From NCBI GenBank assembly GCA_030373505.1, contig JAUCYS010000005.1, positions 124,001 to 188,000 of the forward strand: a stretch of 64,000 nucleotides of DNA, read 5' to 3'. The notes below the pieces were generated by a model, which made no database searches, had not been told where the DNA came from, and worked only from the letters and a program-made list of their open reading frames with translations. The stretch comes from Parasphingorhabdus sp. GTDB lineage: Bacteria > Pseudomonadota > Alphaproteobacteria > Sphingomonadales > Sphingomonadaceae. Within the stretch, counting starts at the first letter, position 1; each line of letters starts with the position of its first letter. Of the stretch, positions 43,878-52,796 are shown in pieces. Position numbers and translations under genes: made by a program.

Positions 43878-45695
43878 ATGTCCCTTCGCAATATTGCAAT
43901 CATTGCGCACGTTGATCACGGCAAAACCACGCTGGTTGACCAGCTTTTCCGCCAATCCGGAACTTTTCGCGACAATGAGCGCGTCGAGGAACGGGCGATG
44001 GATTCCAACGATCTGGAGAAAGAGCGCGGCATCACGATTCTCGCCAAATGCACCAGCGTTGAGTGGAAGGGCACGCGGATCAATATCGTTGATACCCCGG
44101 GCCACGCCGACTTCGGCGGCGAAGTGGAACGCATCCTGTCGATGGTCGATGGCGTGATCCTGCTCGTCGACAGCGCCGAAGGCGCGATGCCACAGACCAA
44201 ATTCGTCACCGGCAAGGCGCTCGCTCTTGGCCTGAAGCCGATCGTTGTCGTCAACAAGATTGACCGGCCCGACGGTCGCGCCGAAGAAGTCCTCGACGAG
44301 GTGTTTGACCTGTTCGTCAATCTCGACGCAAATGACGAGCAGCTCGACTTTCCCTCGCTTTTCGCCAGCGGCCGCAACGGCTATGCCGGTGAAACGCCGG
44401 ACGTACGTGAAGGTGATCTGTCTCCCCTGTTCGACAAGATCATTGAGCATGTCCCCGAGCCCGACGTCGACCCGGATGCGGAGTTCAAATTTCTTGTTAC
44501 CTTGCTTGACCGCGACAATTTCGTTGGCCGCATTTTGACCGGAAAGGTCGAAAGCGGAAAAATCGACATCAACATGCCGATTCATGCGATCGACATGGAT
44601 GGAAATGTAGTGGAATCCGGCCGCGCGACCAAGATCATGGCGTTTAACGGTCTGGAGCGGGTTCCGGTGGAAAGCGCCAAGGCGGGTGACATTATTTCTC
44701 TCGCTGGCCTGACAAAGGCGACCGTTTCCAACACGATCTGCGACATTTCCGTAAAAGAACCGATTGCAGCGCAACCGATTGATCCGCCAACGCTGTCCAT
44801 GCGATTTGCTGTCAACGACAGCCCCGTGGCAGGCCGCGAAGGCGACAAGGTCACCAGCCGCGTTATCCGCGAGCGCCTGTTCCGTGAAGCCGAGTCAAAC
44901 GTCGCCATCAAGGTGACCGAAAGCGACGACAAGGACAGTTTCGACGTGGCCGGTCGTGGCGAATTGCAACTCGGCGTGCTCATCGAAACAATGCGCCGCG
45001 AAGGTTTTGAACTGGGCATTTCCCGCCCCCGCGTTCTTTACCGCGAGGAAAATGGCAAGCGCCAGGAACCCTATGAAACCGTCGTGATTGACGTGGATGA
45101 CGAATATTCCAGCACCGTGGTATCCAAGATGCAGCGACGCAAGGCGGAACTGACCGAGCAACGCCCCTCCGGCGCCGGCAAGACCCGCCTCACCTTCTCT
45201 GCACCTTCCCGTGGCCTGATCGGCTATCATGGCGAATTCCTGTCCGACACCCGCGGCACCGGCCTGATGAACCGCCTGTTCGAAAAATATGACGATTATA
45301 AGGGCGTTATCGAAGGCCGTCCGGTCGGGGTTCTGGTATCAAACGGGACCGGCAGCACAGCAGCTTATGCGCTGAACATGCTCGAAGAACGGGGCGTGCT
45401 GTTTATCGGGGCACAGACACCCGTCTACGAAGGCATGATTATCGGCGAAAATGCCAAACCGGGCGATCTGGACGTCAATCCGATGAAATCCAAGGCGCTG
45501 ACCAACTTCCGCGTCTCTGGCAAGGAAGACGCCATCCGCCTGACCACGCCGAAAGTGATGACGCTGGAACAGGCAATTGCCTATATAGACAATGACGAGC
45601 TGGTCGAGGTTACGCCAAAAAATATCCGCCTGCGCAAACGCTATCTTGATCCGAACGAACGGAAAAAGGCATCGCGTCAGGCGGCTGCGGCTTAA
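43878..45695 (+). CDS. typA: Ribosome-associated GTPase TypA/BipA
   Basis: The 605-residue translational GTPase starts [20 protein letters not shown] (G1). It has G3 [12 protein letters not shown]4 NKIDRPDGR, the EF-G-like domain region [20 protein letters not shown] and the TypA-typical C-terminal [20 protein letters not shown]. It acts on the ribosome during stress and 50S assembly. The N terminus is chosen at the first family-consistent Met; the upstream frame is not conserved. It is divergent from nothing nearby and appears monocistronic. Confidence 0.96.
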   Translation: MSLRNIAIIAHVDHGKTTLVDQLFRQSGTFRDNERVEERAMDSNDLEKERGITILAKCTSVEWKGTRINIVDTPGHADFGGEVERILSMVDGVILLVDSAEGAMPQTKFVTGKALALGLKPIVVVNKIDRPDGRAEEVLDEVFDLFVNLDANDEQLDFPSLFASGRNGYAGETPDVREGDLSPLFDKIIEHVPEPDVDPDAEFKFLVTLLDRDNFVGRILTGKVESGKIDINMPIHAIDMDGNVVESGRATKIMAFNGLERVPVESAKAGDIISLAGLTKATVSNTICDISVKEPIAAQPIDPPTLSMRFAVNDSPVAGREGDKVTSRVIRERLFREAESNVAIKVTESDDKDSFDVAGRGELQLGVLIETMRREGFELGISRPRVLYREENGKRQEPYETVVIDVDDEYSSTVVSKMQRRKAELTEQRPSGAGKTRLTFSAPSRGLIGYHGEFLSDTRGTGLMNRLFEKYDDYKGVIEGRPVGVLVSNGTGSTAAYALNMLEERGVLFIGAQTPVYEGMIIGENAKPGDLDVNPMKSKALTNFRVSGKEDAIRLTTPKVMTLEQAIAYIDNDELVEVTPKNIRLRKRYLDPNERKKASRQAAAA

Positions 45696-45753
45696 GTTGA
45701 TCTTCTTTTTCGCCGACTCATGAAGAATTTTTCGTGGTTTGAACCTGCCAGAC

Positions 45754-47256
45754 TTAATATCCGGATGGTTCAACAACAAATATTTCTCCATCTGAGTCGG
45801 CGAGAATTAGGTTATTTTCCCGATCCTTCCCGATAGCTACGATCCCATCAATACTACCTGCATCTGGTTCAAAATCTGCATTCAGCACTTCATATTTTGA
45901 CGAGGACACACTTTTTCCCGTCATCAGATCATTTAAACCGACAGCCCAAATTTTTCCGCTGCTTCTGTCTGCAAAAATATATTTTGACTGCAAGCTTACA
46001 ATCGGGCCGTTATAAAGAGCACCACCAACTACCCAACTTCCTGCGCGATCACCACTGCCTCTACCATATTCGGTCACCGGCACCGTTAGAGGATCAGTCG
46101 TATTGCCTGTCGCAGGCGCACTACCTTCAAAAAATGGCCAACCAAAATTTGTGCCCCCAACGTTGTGAGAGAGGTAATTTATCTCTTCAGCCACAGAGCT
46201 ACCACGATCAGAAAAATAGATCCCATCACCAAACAAACTGCCACCTTTGGGGTCTTGCAAACCAAGCGCATAAACAAAGCGGTCGCCCCCTCCCGCAACA
46301 TAAGGGTTCGCGGGATGAGCCAGGAAAAATACGGGTGAAGCACCCGCATATGGGTCGGGGTTCGGCCGCAACCTCAGCACCTTGCCCAGTTTTGAATTCG
46401 GATTTTGAGCGTTATCCGCGTCGCCCGCATCACCCACCATTACATAGAGGTAGTTGTCCGGACCAAATGTCAGCCAACCTCCATAATTTATGTCAGAATC
46501 GTGAGGAATTTCCAACTGGGTGCCACTGCCCGATGGCAGCTCGATGGTCTGCCGTTTGATTTTTCGGATCGAAATATTGCTTCCGGAACTAGCGAAGGGG
46601 CCGCTCCGTGCAGCAGTTACAAAAGCCCAATAAGTATTGTTGGCAGAGAAAGACGGGTCAACCGTCAGGCCTAAAAGACCGCCCTCGCCTGCGGTGTTAA
46701 CGTTGAGAAGAGTTCGGTCGAGATTGCGGGTCCCATCCACTGTGTCTAACTCATATATATTGCCGCCGCGGTCGGCCACAAACACCTTTGCTTGGCTTGG
46801 TATCGTCGCGATAACTGTAACATCGTTCAATCCCGTCGTCAGGCGACGAACACGAATGCCTTCACGATCATTTGCAACGGTAACAACCGTGTTTTCACTA
46901 GCGATCAGACGGCCATCACTGACAGTGACGGTAATGTTGTAAATATTGTCCATGTTATCATCAGTCGGCAGCTCGAAATTAGCTGCCGTCTTGAAAGACA
47001 ATGCGCCGGAAGAGTTTATTACAAAGTCATCTGCATCGACGCCCGATATTGAAAATTTCAGTTGATCGCCATCGGTATCGCGCGCCTGTACGTTCAGCAC
47101 CGCTGTCTGGTTTTCCGTAATCACTGGCGACCCGATAGGCAGAATTTCGGGTCGTACGTTCGCTGATGGCGGTAGTTGCACAGGCGGCGAAGAACTGCCG
47201 CCGCCCCCGCATCCCACCAGCAAGAGTGACGACAAGACAAAGAGAGAACTACGCAT
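45754..47256 (-). CDS. PQQ-type glucose/sorbosone-dehydrogenase-like lipoprotein with cadherin-like domain
   Basis: The 500-residue product has a lipoprotein signal (SSLLLVGCGGGG, lipobox LVGC). A cadherin-like domain follows at about 38-128, with ITENQTAVLNVQARDTDGDQ and NIYNITVTVSDG. The six-bladed glucose/sorbosone dehydrogenase propeller includes GGLLGLTVDPSF, the HDSDINYGGWLTFGPDNYLY segment, and VYALGLQDPKGG. Such proteins oxidise sugars using PQQ at the cell surface, but the active-site set is not verified here. Codon use is AT-richer than its neighbours (many TCA, ACA, ATA), suggesting acquisition. It is convergent with typA. Confidence 0.82.
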   Translation of the reverse strand: MRSSLFVLSSLLLVGCGGGGSSSPPVQLPPSANVRPEILPIGSPVITENQTAVLNVQARDTDGDQLKFSISGVDADDFVINSSGALSFKTAANFELPTDDNMDNIYNITVTVSDGRLIASENTVVTVANDREGIRVRRLTTGLNDVTVIATIPSQAKVFVADRGGNIYELDTVDGTRNLDRTLLNVNTAGEGGLLGLTVDPSFSANNTYWAFVTAARSGPFASSGSNISIRKIKRQTIELPSGSGTQLEIPHDSDINYGGWLTFGPDNYLYVMVGDAGDADNAQNPNSKLGKVLRLRPNPDPYAGASPVFFLAHPANPYVAGGGDRFVYALGLQDPKGGSLFGDGIYFSDRGSSVAEEINYLSHNVGGTNFGWPFFEGSAPATGNTTDPLTVPVTEYGRGSGDRAGSWVVGGALYNGPIVSLQSKYIFADRSSGKIWAVGLNDLMTGKSVSSSKYEVLNADFEPDAGSIDGIVAIGKDRENNLILADSDGEIFVVEPSGY

Positions 47257-47343
47257 TTCTGTAAAACTCCAAAGCTTTAGCGAACGTTATCTCGGTCAAT
47301 TCCTGTTTACAAGTTCAATCCCGGGATGATGGCTTGAAAATAA

Positions 47344-47351
47344 GGGGGGGG
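47344..47351. repeat. Poly-G tract of eight
   Basis: Eight G in a row lie between the sugar-dehydrogenase-like gene and the outer-membrane protein gene, upstream of the former on the minus strand (about 88 bp before its ATG at 47256). A tract this long is prone to slippage in cells and in sequencing, so its true length is uncertain. Confidence 0.5.
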
Positions 47352-47361
47352 CGCTCAAACC

Positions 47362-47385
47362 AAAAAAGGCGGCCAAATGGCCGCC
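47362..47385 (-). terminator. Rho-independent terminator after the outer-membrane protein gene
   Basis: GGCGGCC (47368-47374) pairs with GGCCGCC (47379-47385) around a four-base loop. On the minus strand the stem is followed by six T (47367-47362). It lies 33 bp past the stop codon. Confidence 0.9.
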
Positions 47386-47417
47386 TTCTTCTTGTTCATA
47401 TAACATGTTTCCGCTTT

Positions 47418-48254
47418 TTAGAAACGGAAAGCCGCCGTCAGACGGATGCTGTGCAGATCAAAATCCGGATCGCTGCGCTTCATGTCGGTGCCGCCGGACG
47501 CCAGAAGAAACGGGTTTGTAGCTCCTGCGGTGCCTGGCCCAACATTCACAACATAGTCATCGTCATTATAGCGGGTAAAAAGATACTCGAGCCCCATGGT
47601 GATATTGTCGGTCACCTTGGCTTCTGCACCAACGCCGCCGGTCCAGCCGAAGCTTTCGGTCTTGCCGTTGTCGGTAAAGCTGTTTGCCCCATTGGTGGTG
47701 GTGAAGCTGTTGTCGATCTTGGCATAAGACACACCGCTGGTTGCGTAAAACAAGACGCCGCCCGGGGTATAACCAATCCGGCCACGAGCGCCGATGGCAT
47801 AGTCCAGTTTGCGAGTGAACGTGTAGGAGGCAGGCGTTGTGCTGAAGCCCGTCACACTGTCTGTGGATTCGCTGCGACCCGCATCGACCATGAAGCCGAC
47901 GACAAGATTGCCATATTGCTTGTCAGCACCGGCACGAACATAATAATCGAAATCGTCCTTGTCATTTGTGCAGCCTGCGTTCGGCACGTTGCTCTTGGCG
48001 GCACCGTTACAGAAACCGGGCGAGAAGGCATTGGCACCGGTCACGGTGTTCACATTATTGTCGAAGCTGCCATTGCGATCGGTATCGAATATGATGCTTT
48101 CATTCCTGTCATTGGTCTGGGCACCGAGACCGAATGATCCTCCGATATAAAAGCCGTCGAATTCCTTGTTTTCAATTTCCTGCGCCTGGGCAGAACCGGC
48201 GGTCATCGCGGCAAGCATGGTGGCCGCAGCCAGGGTATATTTTACAGGGGACAT
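47418..48254 (-). CDS. Outer-membrane beta-barrel protein (porin/OmpW-like class)
   Basis: The 278-residue product has a signal peptide (LAAATMLAAMTAGSAQAQ) and an eight- to ten-strand barrel: FDGFYIGGSFGLGAQTNDRN, DYAIGARGRIGYTPGGVLFY, WTGGVGAEAKVTDNITMGLE, ending SIRLTAAFRF with terminal Phe. It resembles the Omp25/RopB-type or P44-like outer-membrane beta-barrel family of alphaproteobacteria, common abundant surface proteins of unknown transport role. GGAG lies eight bases before ATG 48254; a frame extending upstream lacks signal-peptide character. Confidence 0.85.
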   Translation of the reverse strand: MSPVKYTLAAATMLAAMTAGSAQAQEIENKEFDGFYIGGSFGLGAQTNDRNESIIFDTDRNGSFDNNVNTVTGANAFSPGFCNGAAKSNVPNAGCTNDKDDFDYYVRAGADKQYGNLVVGFMVDAGRSESTDSVTGFSTTPASYTFTRKLDYAIGARGRIGYTPGGVLFYATSGVSYAKIDNSFTTTNGANSFTDNGKTESFGWTGGVGAEAKVTDNITMGLEYLFTRYNDDDYVVNVGPGTAGATNPFLLASGGTDMKRSDPDFDLHSIRLTAAFRF

Positions 48255-48624
48255 ATTAAAACTCCATTTTATACTAATGACAACGATACCTACCAAGCGA
48301 ATGCCTGCTGAATCAGTTCCGTCGGAGATAGAAAAACCCTCAAACGTGACATTAAAACCACAGATGCTTGAGAGCAGGGATTCAATTTCGAAATTTATAC
48401 TTAATAAAGCCAAACATACAGGGATGTACGGAAAGCGTTATTCGCATCGGCCTTAAGAACGTCGAAACCAGAACGGCTCTATTATTTACGCTCTGAACAC
48501 AGACTGAACCTGAGCGGAAGTCGTGGCTGACCTATCCGGTCGCAGACGACGATCAGCATGGCTTGGAATATCTGGAGGGTTGTGGCAAGGCACTCAAAAT
48601 TTGTTTATTCGAGAGACATCACAT
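48255..48624. other. About 370 bp intergenic region between divergent genes
   Basis: It separates the minus-strand outer-membrane protein gene from the plus-strand DUF3297 gene and should hold both promoters. It is AT-richer than the surroundings and contains a perfect 12-bp palindrome, AATTTCGAAATT, at 48384-48395. I see no convincing coding sequence or RNA gene in it. Confidence 0.5.
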
Positions 48625-48939
48625 ATGACTGAGCAGAACTCCGATACGTCAACTGACTCTAAATCCGGTCCGGATATCCCTCCCGATCGCCTGGCCATCA
48701 ACCCGCGCAGCCCGCATTATGGCGGCGACCTGCTGACCCGGGGTATTGGCATCAACTTTCGCGGTGTCCGCAAGCACAATATCGAAGAATATTCGATCTC
48801 CGAAGGCTGGGTAAAGGTCCAGGCAGGCAAGACCATGGATCGCAAGGGCAATCCGCTGCTGATCAAGCTGAATGGCGAAGTGGAAGCCTGGTTCGAAGAT
48901 CTCGGCGACGACGCTCCGAAGCACAGCAAGGCGGGGTAA
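48625..48939 (+). CDS. DUF3297 family protein
   Basis: The 104-residue protein has a disordered acidic N terminus and the family core PPDRLAINPRSPHYGGDLLT, RGIGINFRGVRKHNIEEYSI and DRKGNPLLIKLNGEVEAWFE. Its function is unknown; members are single-domain proteins conserved in proteobacteria. It shares one base with the start of the SDR gene (TAATG), so it heads a four-gene operon with fatty-acid-type enzymes. Confidence 0.85.
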   Translation: MTEQNSDTSTDSKSGPDIPPDRLAINPRSPHYGGDLLTRGIGINFRGVRKHNIEEYSISEGWVKVQAGKTMDRKGNPLLIKLNGEVEAWFEDLGDDAPKHSKAG

Positions 48940-49769
48940 TGGCCGGCCGTTTTGCAGGCAAGATCGTCTGGATCACCGGCGCTTCTTCGGGAATTGGAGA
49001 GGCTCTTGCACAGGCTTTTGCCCAGGAGGGAGCCCATATCATTCTGTCGGGCCGGCGGACGGAAGCGCTCGAACAGGTAGCGGCCGGCATCAATGGCGAC
49101 AGTCTTGTCCTGCCCTTTGAAACAACCGACTATGATATATTGCCGGCAAAGGTCGAGGAAGCGCGCGGCTGGAAAGGCAGGGTTGACATTCTCGTCAATA
49201 ATGCCGGAATCAGCCAGCGCAGTCTGGCGCTCGACACCCATCCGGACGTGCATCACAAGATCATCAACGTGGATTTGCTGGCCCCGATCTGGCTGACCCA
49301 GCTGCTGCTGCCACACATGATCGAGGCGGGTGGCGGGCATATTGTCGGCATAAGCTCGGTCGCCGGCCGCGTCGGCGTGCCGCTGCGCACGGCCTATTGC
49401 GCCGCAAAGCACGGTTTGATCGGCTATATGGATGCCTTGCGGACCGAAACCGAAAAGCTCCACAATGTCCATGTAACCAATATTCTGCCAGGCTCGATAC
49501 GCACCAATGTATCGCGCAATGCGCTGACCAAGGATGGCGGCAGCCGCGGCAAGTCCGATGCTGTGATCGACAATGGCATGGAGCCAGCCGAATGTGCCCG
49601 ACAGATTCTCGACGCTGTTTTCAACCAAGTGCCCGAACTGGTCATCGCCGAAGGTCCGGAGATGATGATAGCCAAATTGCGCCAGAGCGATCCGGAACAA
49701 TGTTTCGCCATGACCAGCGCGATGGGCGCGCAAATCGCCGAAAAATATGAAGCCGGAGAAGACGACTGA
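48939..49769 (+). CDS. Short-chain dehydrogenase/reductase
   Basis: The 276-residue NAD(P)-binding enzyme has the Rossmann motif TGASSGIG (13-20), NNAGIS, the catalytic Ser in GISSVAGRVG and the YxxxK pair in AYCAAKHGLIG. The length and motifs are those of classical SDRs, with DHRS7-like features. Substrate unknown. It is coupled to DUF3297 upstream and to the enoyl-CoA hydratase downstream by one-base overlaps. Confidence 0.92.
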   Translation: MAGRFAGKIVWITGASSGIGEALAQAFAQEGAHIILSGRRTEALEQVAAGINGDSLVLPFETTDYDILPAKVEEARGWKGRVDILVNNAGISQRSLALDTHPDVHHKIINVDLLAPIWLTQLLLPHMIEAGGGHIVGISSVAGRVGVPLRTAYCAAKHGLIGYMDALRTETEKLHNVHVTNILPGSIRTNVSRNALTKDGGSRGKSDAVIDNGMEPAECARQILDAVFNQVPELVIAEGPEMMIAKLRQSDPEQCFAMTSAMGAQIAEKYEAGEDD

Positions 49770-50545
49770 TGGCTTTGGTACTGCTCGACAAGACGGAGGG
49801 CGTTGCAACCATCACGCTTAACCGTCCAGAAGCGATGAATGCCCTGTCGAAAGCGTTGCGCTTGGAGCTATGCGCTGCCTGTCAGGATGTCACCAATGAC
49901 CGGAATATCCATGCGCTGATCGTGACAGGCGCCGGTGAGCGGGCCTTTACTGCGGGTCTCGATCTCAAAGAACTGGGGGAATCCGGCCTTGGTCCTGCCA
50001 ATGACCGGGATGCCAGCACCAACCCCGTCTTCGCCCTGAGTGAAATGCCGATACCGGTCATCGGCGCCATCAACGGCGTGGCGATCACCGGTGGATTTGA
50101 ACTGGCACTCGCCTGCGATATCCGGATAGCATCGACCAACGCCCGCTTCGCCGACACCCATGCGCGGGTCGGAATTACCCCGGGCTGGGGCCTTTCGCAG
50201 AAACTGTCCCGTTTCATCGGGCTGTCGCGCGCATGCGAGCTCAGCTTTACCGGACAATTTCTGGACGCCGGCACTGCCTGTAAATGGGGTCTCGTCAATC
50301 ATGTCTGTGAGCCCGACCAGCTGATGCCCGCAGCGCGCGACCTGGCCCGTGACATGACCACGATTGATCGCGATTTTCTTGCGGTCTACAAGAATCTGAT
50401 CATGACCGGCTTTGATCGCAATCTCGCGGACGGCATGGCCTATGAAAACGAAATTTCGTTGCCTTACAACGCCCGTGTATCGATGGACGAAGTTGAAAAT
50501 CGTCGTCTTGCCATTATCGAACGAGGCCGCAAGTTAAAGGGATAG
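49769..50545 (+). CDS. Enoyl-CoA hydratase/isomerase family protein
   Basis: The 258-residue crotonase-fold enzyme has the oxyanion-hole segments GERAFTAGLDLKEL (about 51-64) and INGVAITGGFELALACDIRI, and the catalytic-Glu region ADTHARVGITPGWGLSQKLS. It would hydrate or isomerise an acyl-CoA double bond. Its ATG shares one base with the SDR stop codon (TGATG). Together with SDR and VOC genes it suggests a beta-oxidation-like side pathway. Confidence 0.92.
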   Translation: MALVLLDKTEGVATITLNRPEAMNALSKALRLELCAACQDVTNDRNIHALIVTGAGERAFTAGLDLKELGESGLGPANDRDASTNPVFALSEMPIPVIGAINGVAITGGFELALACDIRIASTNARFADTHARVGITPGWGLSQKLSRFIGLSRACELSFTGQFLDAGTACKWGLVNHVCEPDQLMPAARDLARDMTTIDRDFLAVYKNLIMTGFDRNLADGMAYENEISLPYNARVSMDEVENRRLAIIERGRKLKG

Positions 50546-50546
50546 C

Positions 50547-50948
50547 ATGAAGCTCAACGCGCTTGACCATGTGAATATCATCACCGACGATCTTGCCGGT
50601 ACCGCGCGATTTTTTGTCGAACTGTTTGATCTCGATGTCCGCAACGGTCCGGAACCGCTGCCCCCGGAACAGGTCCAGTGGCTTTACGACGACAGCGGGC
50701 GTGCGATATTCCATATCAATTCCAAAGAAATGCAGCAGGCCTTTACCCGCGACACCGCAGCCGGGCCCACCACCGGTGCCATTCATCATGTGGCTCTGGA
50801 TTGCAGCGACCATCGGGCGTTTATGGAACGCCTGGAAGCACATGGCATTGCGTATCGGCTGAATGATATTCCTTCGATCAACCTCAAGCAGCTGTTTTTC
50901 TGCGAGCCGAATGGCGTGCTTCTGGAGCTCAATTTTCGCGGCGAATAG
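50547..50948 (+). CDS. VOC (vicinal oxygen chelate) family protein
   Basis: The 133-residue protein has two beta-alpha-beta repeats of the VOC fold. The first begins LDHVNIITDDLAGTARFFVE and the second AIHHVALDCSDHRAFMERLE, with a terminal metal-ligand-like Glu in GVLLELNF. The possible metal ligands are His8, His78 and Glu128, as in glyoxalase/dioxygenase relatives. It begins one base after the enoyl-CoA hydratase stop. The reaction is unknown. Confidence 0.87.
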   Translation: MKLNALDHVNIITDDLAGTARFFVELFDLDVRNGPEPLPPEQVQWLYDDSGRAIFHINSKEMQQAFTRDTAAGPTTGAIHHVALDCSDHRAFMERLEAHGIAYRLNDIPSINLKQLFFCEPNGVLLELNFRGE

Positions 50949-50974
50949 GGCCCCCGGGGGATTGACAGGCTCTG

Positions 50975-51583
50975 CTAGCGGAAGATGCAGTTGGTTCCGG
51001 CCCAAAGATCCGTGACCTTTGCTTCGGGCGCGTCGCTTTCCAGCAAACCGGAGAAACCGGCCGTGTGAAATTCGCTGCCGATCGTACTGTCTTCGTCCAT
51101 CTCGATCGAGAGTGATTTTGCCATTTCGTCTCTTGTTGTGCCTATGCCAACGCCGCTCATCGTAGTCAGCGCAGACTTAGTGTCCCCGCCACGCAGAAAC
51201 CATCCGACAAAACGGTCATCCTGAAAATTGGCGGTAAAATCACCGAAACTCGTGAAGTCAAGCGGTCCCGCACCACATTCCTCATTGGAGGATCGCCCGT
51301 CTGGCGGCCCAAGTTGCGCCGTCAAAGCGCTTTCCGTCACGCCGCGCTCTGTGCCGAAGGCCAGCAAGCGAGTTCTGCCCGTCTCGCTATGGACAAGGCG
51401 CACTCCCTCACCATCCAGCGCGAGCATCCAGTCCGCTTCGGATGCCGCGACCGGTTCGTCTTGTTCACGTGGTTCTGACTCTGCAGTTGCGGCGACTGGC
51501 CCCGCCGTCGTTTCTTCGGCTCCGCACGCGCTCAGACCCAGAGTAACTGCCGCGATCAGCGACAAGGTGGAATTGATGTTCAT
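50975..51583 (-). CDS. Hypothetical lipoprotein
   Basis: The 202-residue product has a lipoprotein signal (SLIAAVTLGLSACGAEE, lipobox LSAC) and an acidic, low-complexity linker up to about residue 50. The globular region contains EECGAGPLDFTSFGDFTANF and DRFVGWFLRGGD; two Cys could form a disulfide. I do not recognise the family. It overlaps the GFA gene by four bases (ATGA) and is the last gene of a four-gene overlapping operon. Confidence 0.75.
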   Translation of the reverse strand: MNINSTLSLIAAVTLGLSACGAEETTAGPVAATAESEPREQDEPVAASEADWMLALDGEGVRLVHSETGRTRLLAFGTERGVTESALTAQLGPPDGRSSNEECGAGPLDFTSFGDFTANFQDDRFVGWFLRGGDTKSALTTMSGVGIGTTRDEMAKSLSIEMDEDSTIGSEFHTAGFSGLLESDAPEAKVTDLWAGTNCIFR

Positions 51584-51984
51584 GCCGGATTCCCGTGAAT
51601 CTGAGTTATATTTTCGTCTACAGTCACCCAATTCTGTTTGCTATCCGTCCAGAAATGCACCTGGGGCTTTAGGACGCTCGTATCATCCAATGTGCCGGCC
51701 TTGATATAGGTCATGCCCGGCTGGGTCGGCAGCGACGTCTTGACCGGCGAACCGCAGGTACCGCAAAAATGGCGATGGACAATATTGCCGCTTTCGGAAC
51801 GGTCCTCATAGACGGTGAGATCGCCGATGATCTTGCTCTGGTCGTCTGCCACTGCGAACAGTACGGAATAGGAACTGCCCGCCTGACGCTGGCAGTTTTT
51901 GCAATGGCAGACGCCGCACATCTGCATATCCCCTTCGATCTCGTAGCTTACCGCTCCGCACAGGCATCGTCCTGTCATCGTCAT
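51580..51984 (-). CDS. GFA-family (glutathione-dependent formaldehyde-activating-like) protein
   Basis: The 134-residue protein has the GFA/CENP-V zinc fold: GRCLCGAVSYEI, then CGVCHCKNCQRQAGSSYSVL and FCGTCGSPV. The cysteine set binds zinc, and some relatives act on S-hydroxymethylglutathione, though most are uncharacterised. ATG 51984 overlaps the DUF72 stop by four bases (ATGA) and the lipoprotein start by four bases, so it is coupled on both sides. Confidence 0.88.
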   Translation of the reverse strand: MTMTGRCLCGAVSYEIEGDMQMCGVCHCKNCQRQAGSSYSVLFAVADDQSKIIGDLTVYEDRSESGNIVHRHFCGTCGSPVKTSLPTQPGMTYIKAGTLDDTSVLKPQVHFWTDSKQNWVTVDENITQIHGNPA

Positions 51985-52796
51985 CTGCCATCTCCCTGTT
52001 GTTCGATTCTCTTCATCAGCGCCTGAGCCGCCGCCGGTGCTCTGATCTTGGCACCGCTGATGACAAACATATATACATCGCGGCTGGCGGCAAGCGATCC
52101 TGGCGGTGCGATATATTCCGGCCCCCCGGGCAGATTGCCCTTGCTCCATTCGGTGGCGGTGGTTGCCCATTCATCCAGTTCGCTGTCTGGATAGCCGGTC
52201 TCGATATCCTCACGCGAACACATCAGTCTGGCATAGGAGAAGTCGGCTGTCTGATCCGATATCTGCGGATATTTTTCGTTATGGGTGCAGACCACAGCAG
52301 CGTTGTACTTTCGTGCCAGTTCAACGAATTCCGGGCAAAGGAAACTATCATGCCGCACTTCCAGTGCATGGCGGAGCGGCAATCCCTCCAGCTTTTCGGG
52401 CAGCATCTTCAGGAAACCCTCAAACTCCTCCGCATCGAACTTCTTGGTCGGCATGAACTGCCAGAACAGCGGGCCCAGCTTGTCGCCCAGTTCCACCAGC
52501 CCCTGATCCGTGAATTTTGCAATACTCTCGCCGGCTTCGCGCAAATCCTTCCGGTTGGTGCAATAGCGCGATGCCTTAACTGTGAATTTGAAATCTTCGG
52601 GGACGGCATCATGCCATTTGGCAAAGCTCTCGGGTTTTTGAGTGCCGTAATACGTGCCGTTGATCTCGATCGCTCCGAGATGCTCTCCGGCATATTTCAG
52701 CTCATCGGCCTGACGCAGTCCCTTGGGGTAAAAGCTGCCTCGCCAGGGCGCAAAGGTCCAGCCACCAATTCCGCAGCGGATGCGCCCGTCAGCCAT
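51981..52796 (-). CDS. DUF72 (YecE-like) TIM-barrel protein
   Basis: The 271-residue protein opens [20 protein letters not shown] and has [20 protein letters not shown] and [20 protein letters not shown], the marks of the DUF72/YecE family. It is a TIM-barrel of unknown activity. It overlaps the KAS III gene by eight bases and the GFA gene by four. Confidence 0.9.
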   Translation of the reverse strand: MADGRIRCGIGGWTFAPWRGSFYPKGLRQADELKYAGEHLGAIEINGTYYGTQKPESFAKWHDAVPEDFKFTVKASRYCTNRKDLREAGESIAKFTDQGLVELGDKLGPLFWQFMPTKKFDAEEFEGFLKMLPEKLEGLPLRHALEVRHDSFLCPEFVELARKYNAAVVCTHNEKYPQISDQTADFSYARLMCSREDIETGYPDSELDEWATTATEWSKGNLPGGPEYIAPPGSLAASRDVYMFVISGAKIRAPAAAQALMKRIEQQGDGR

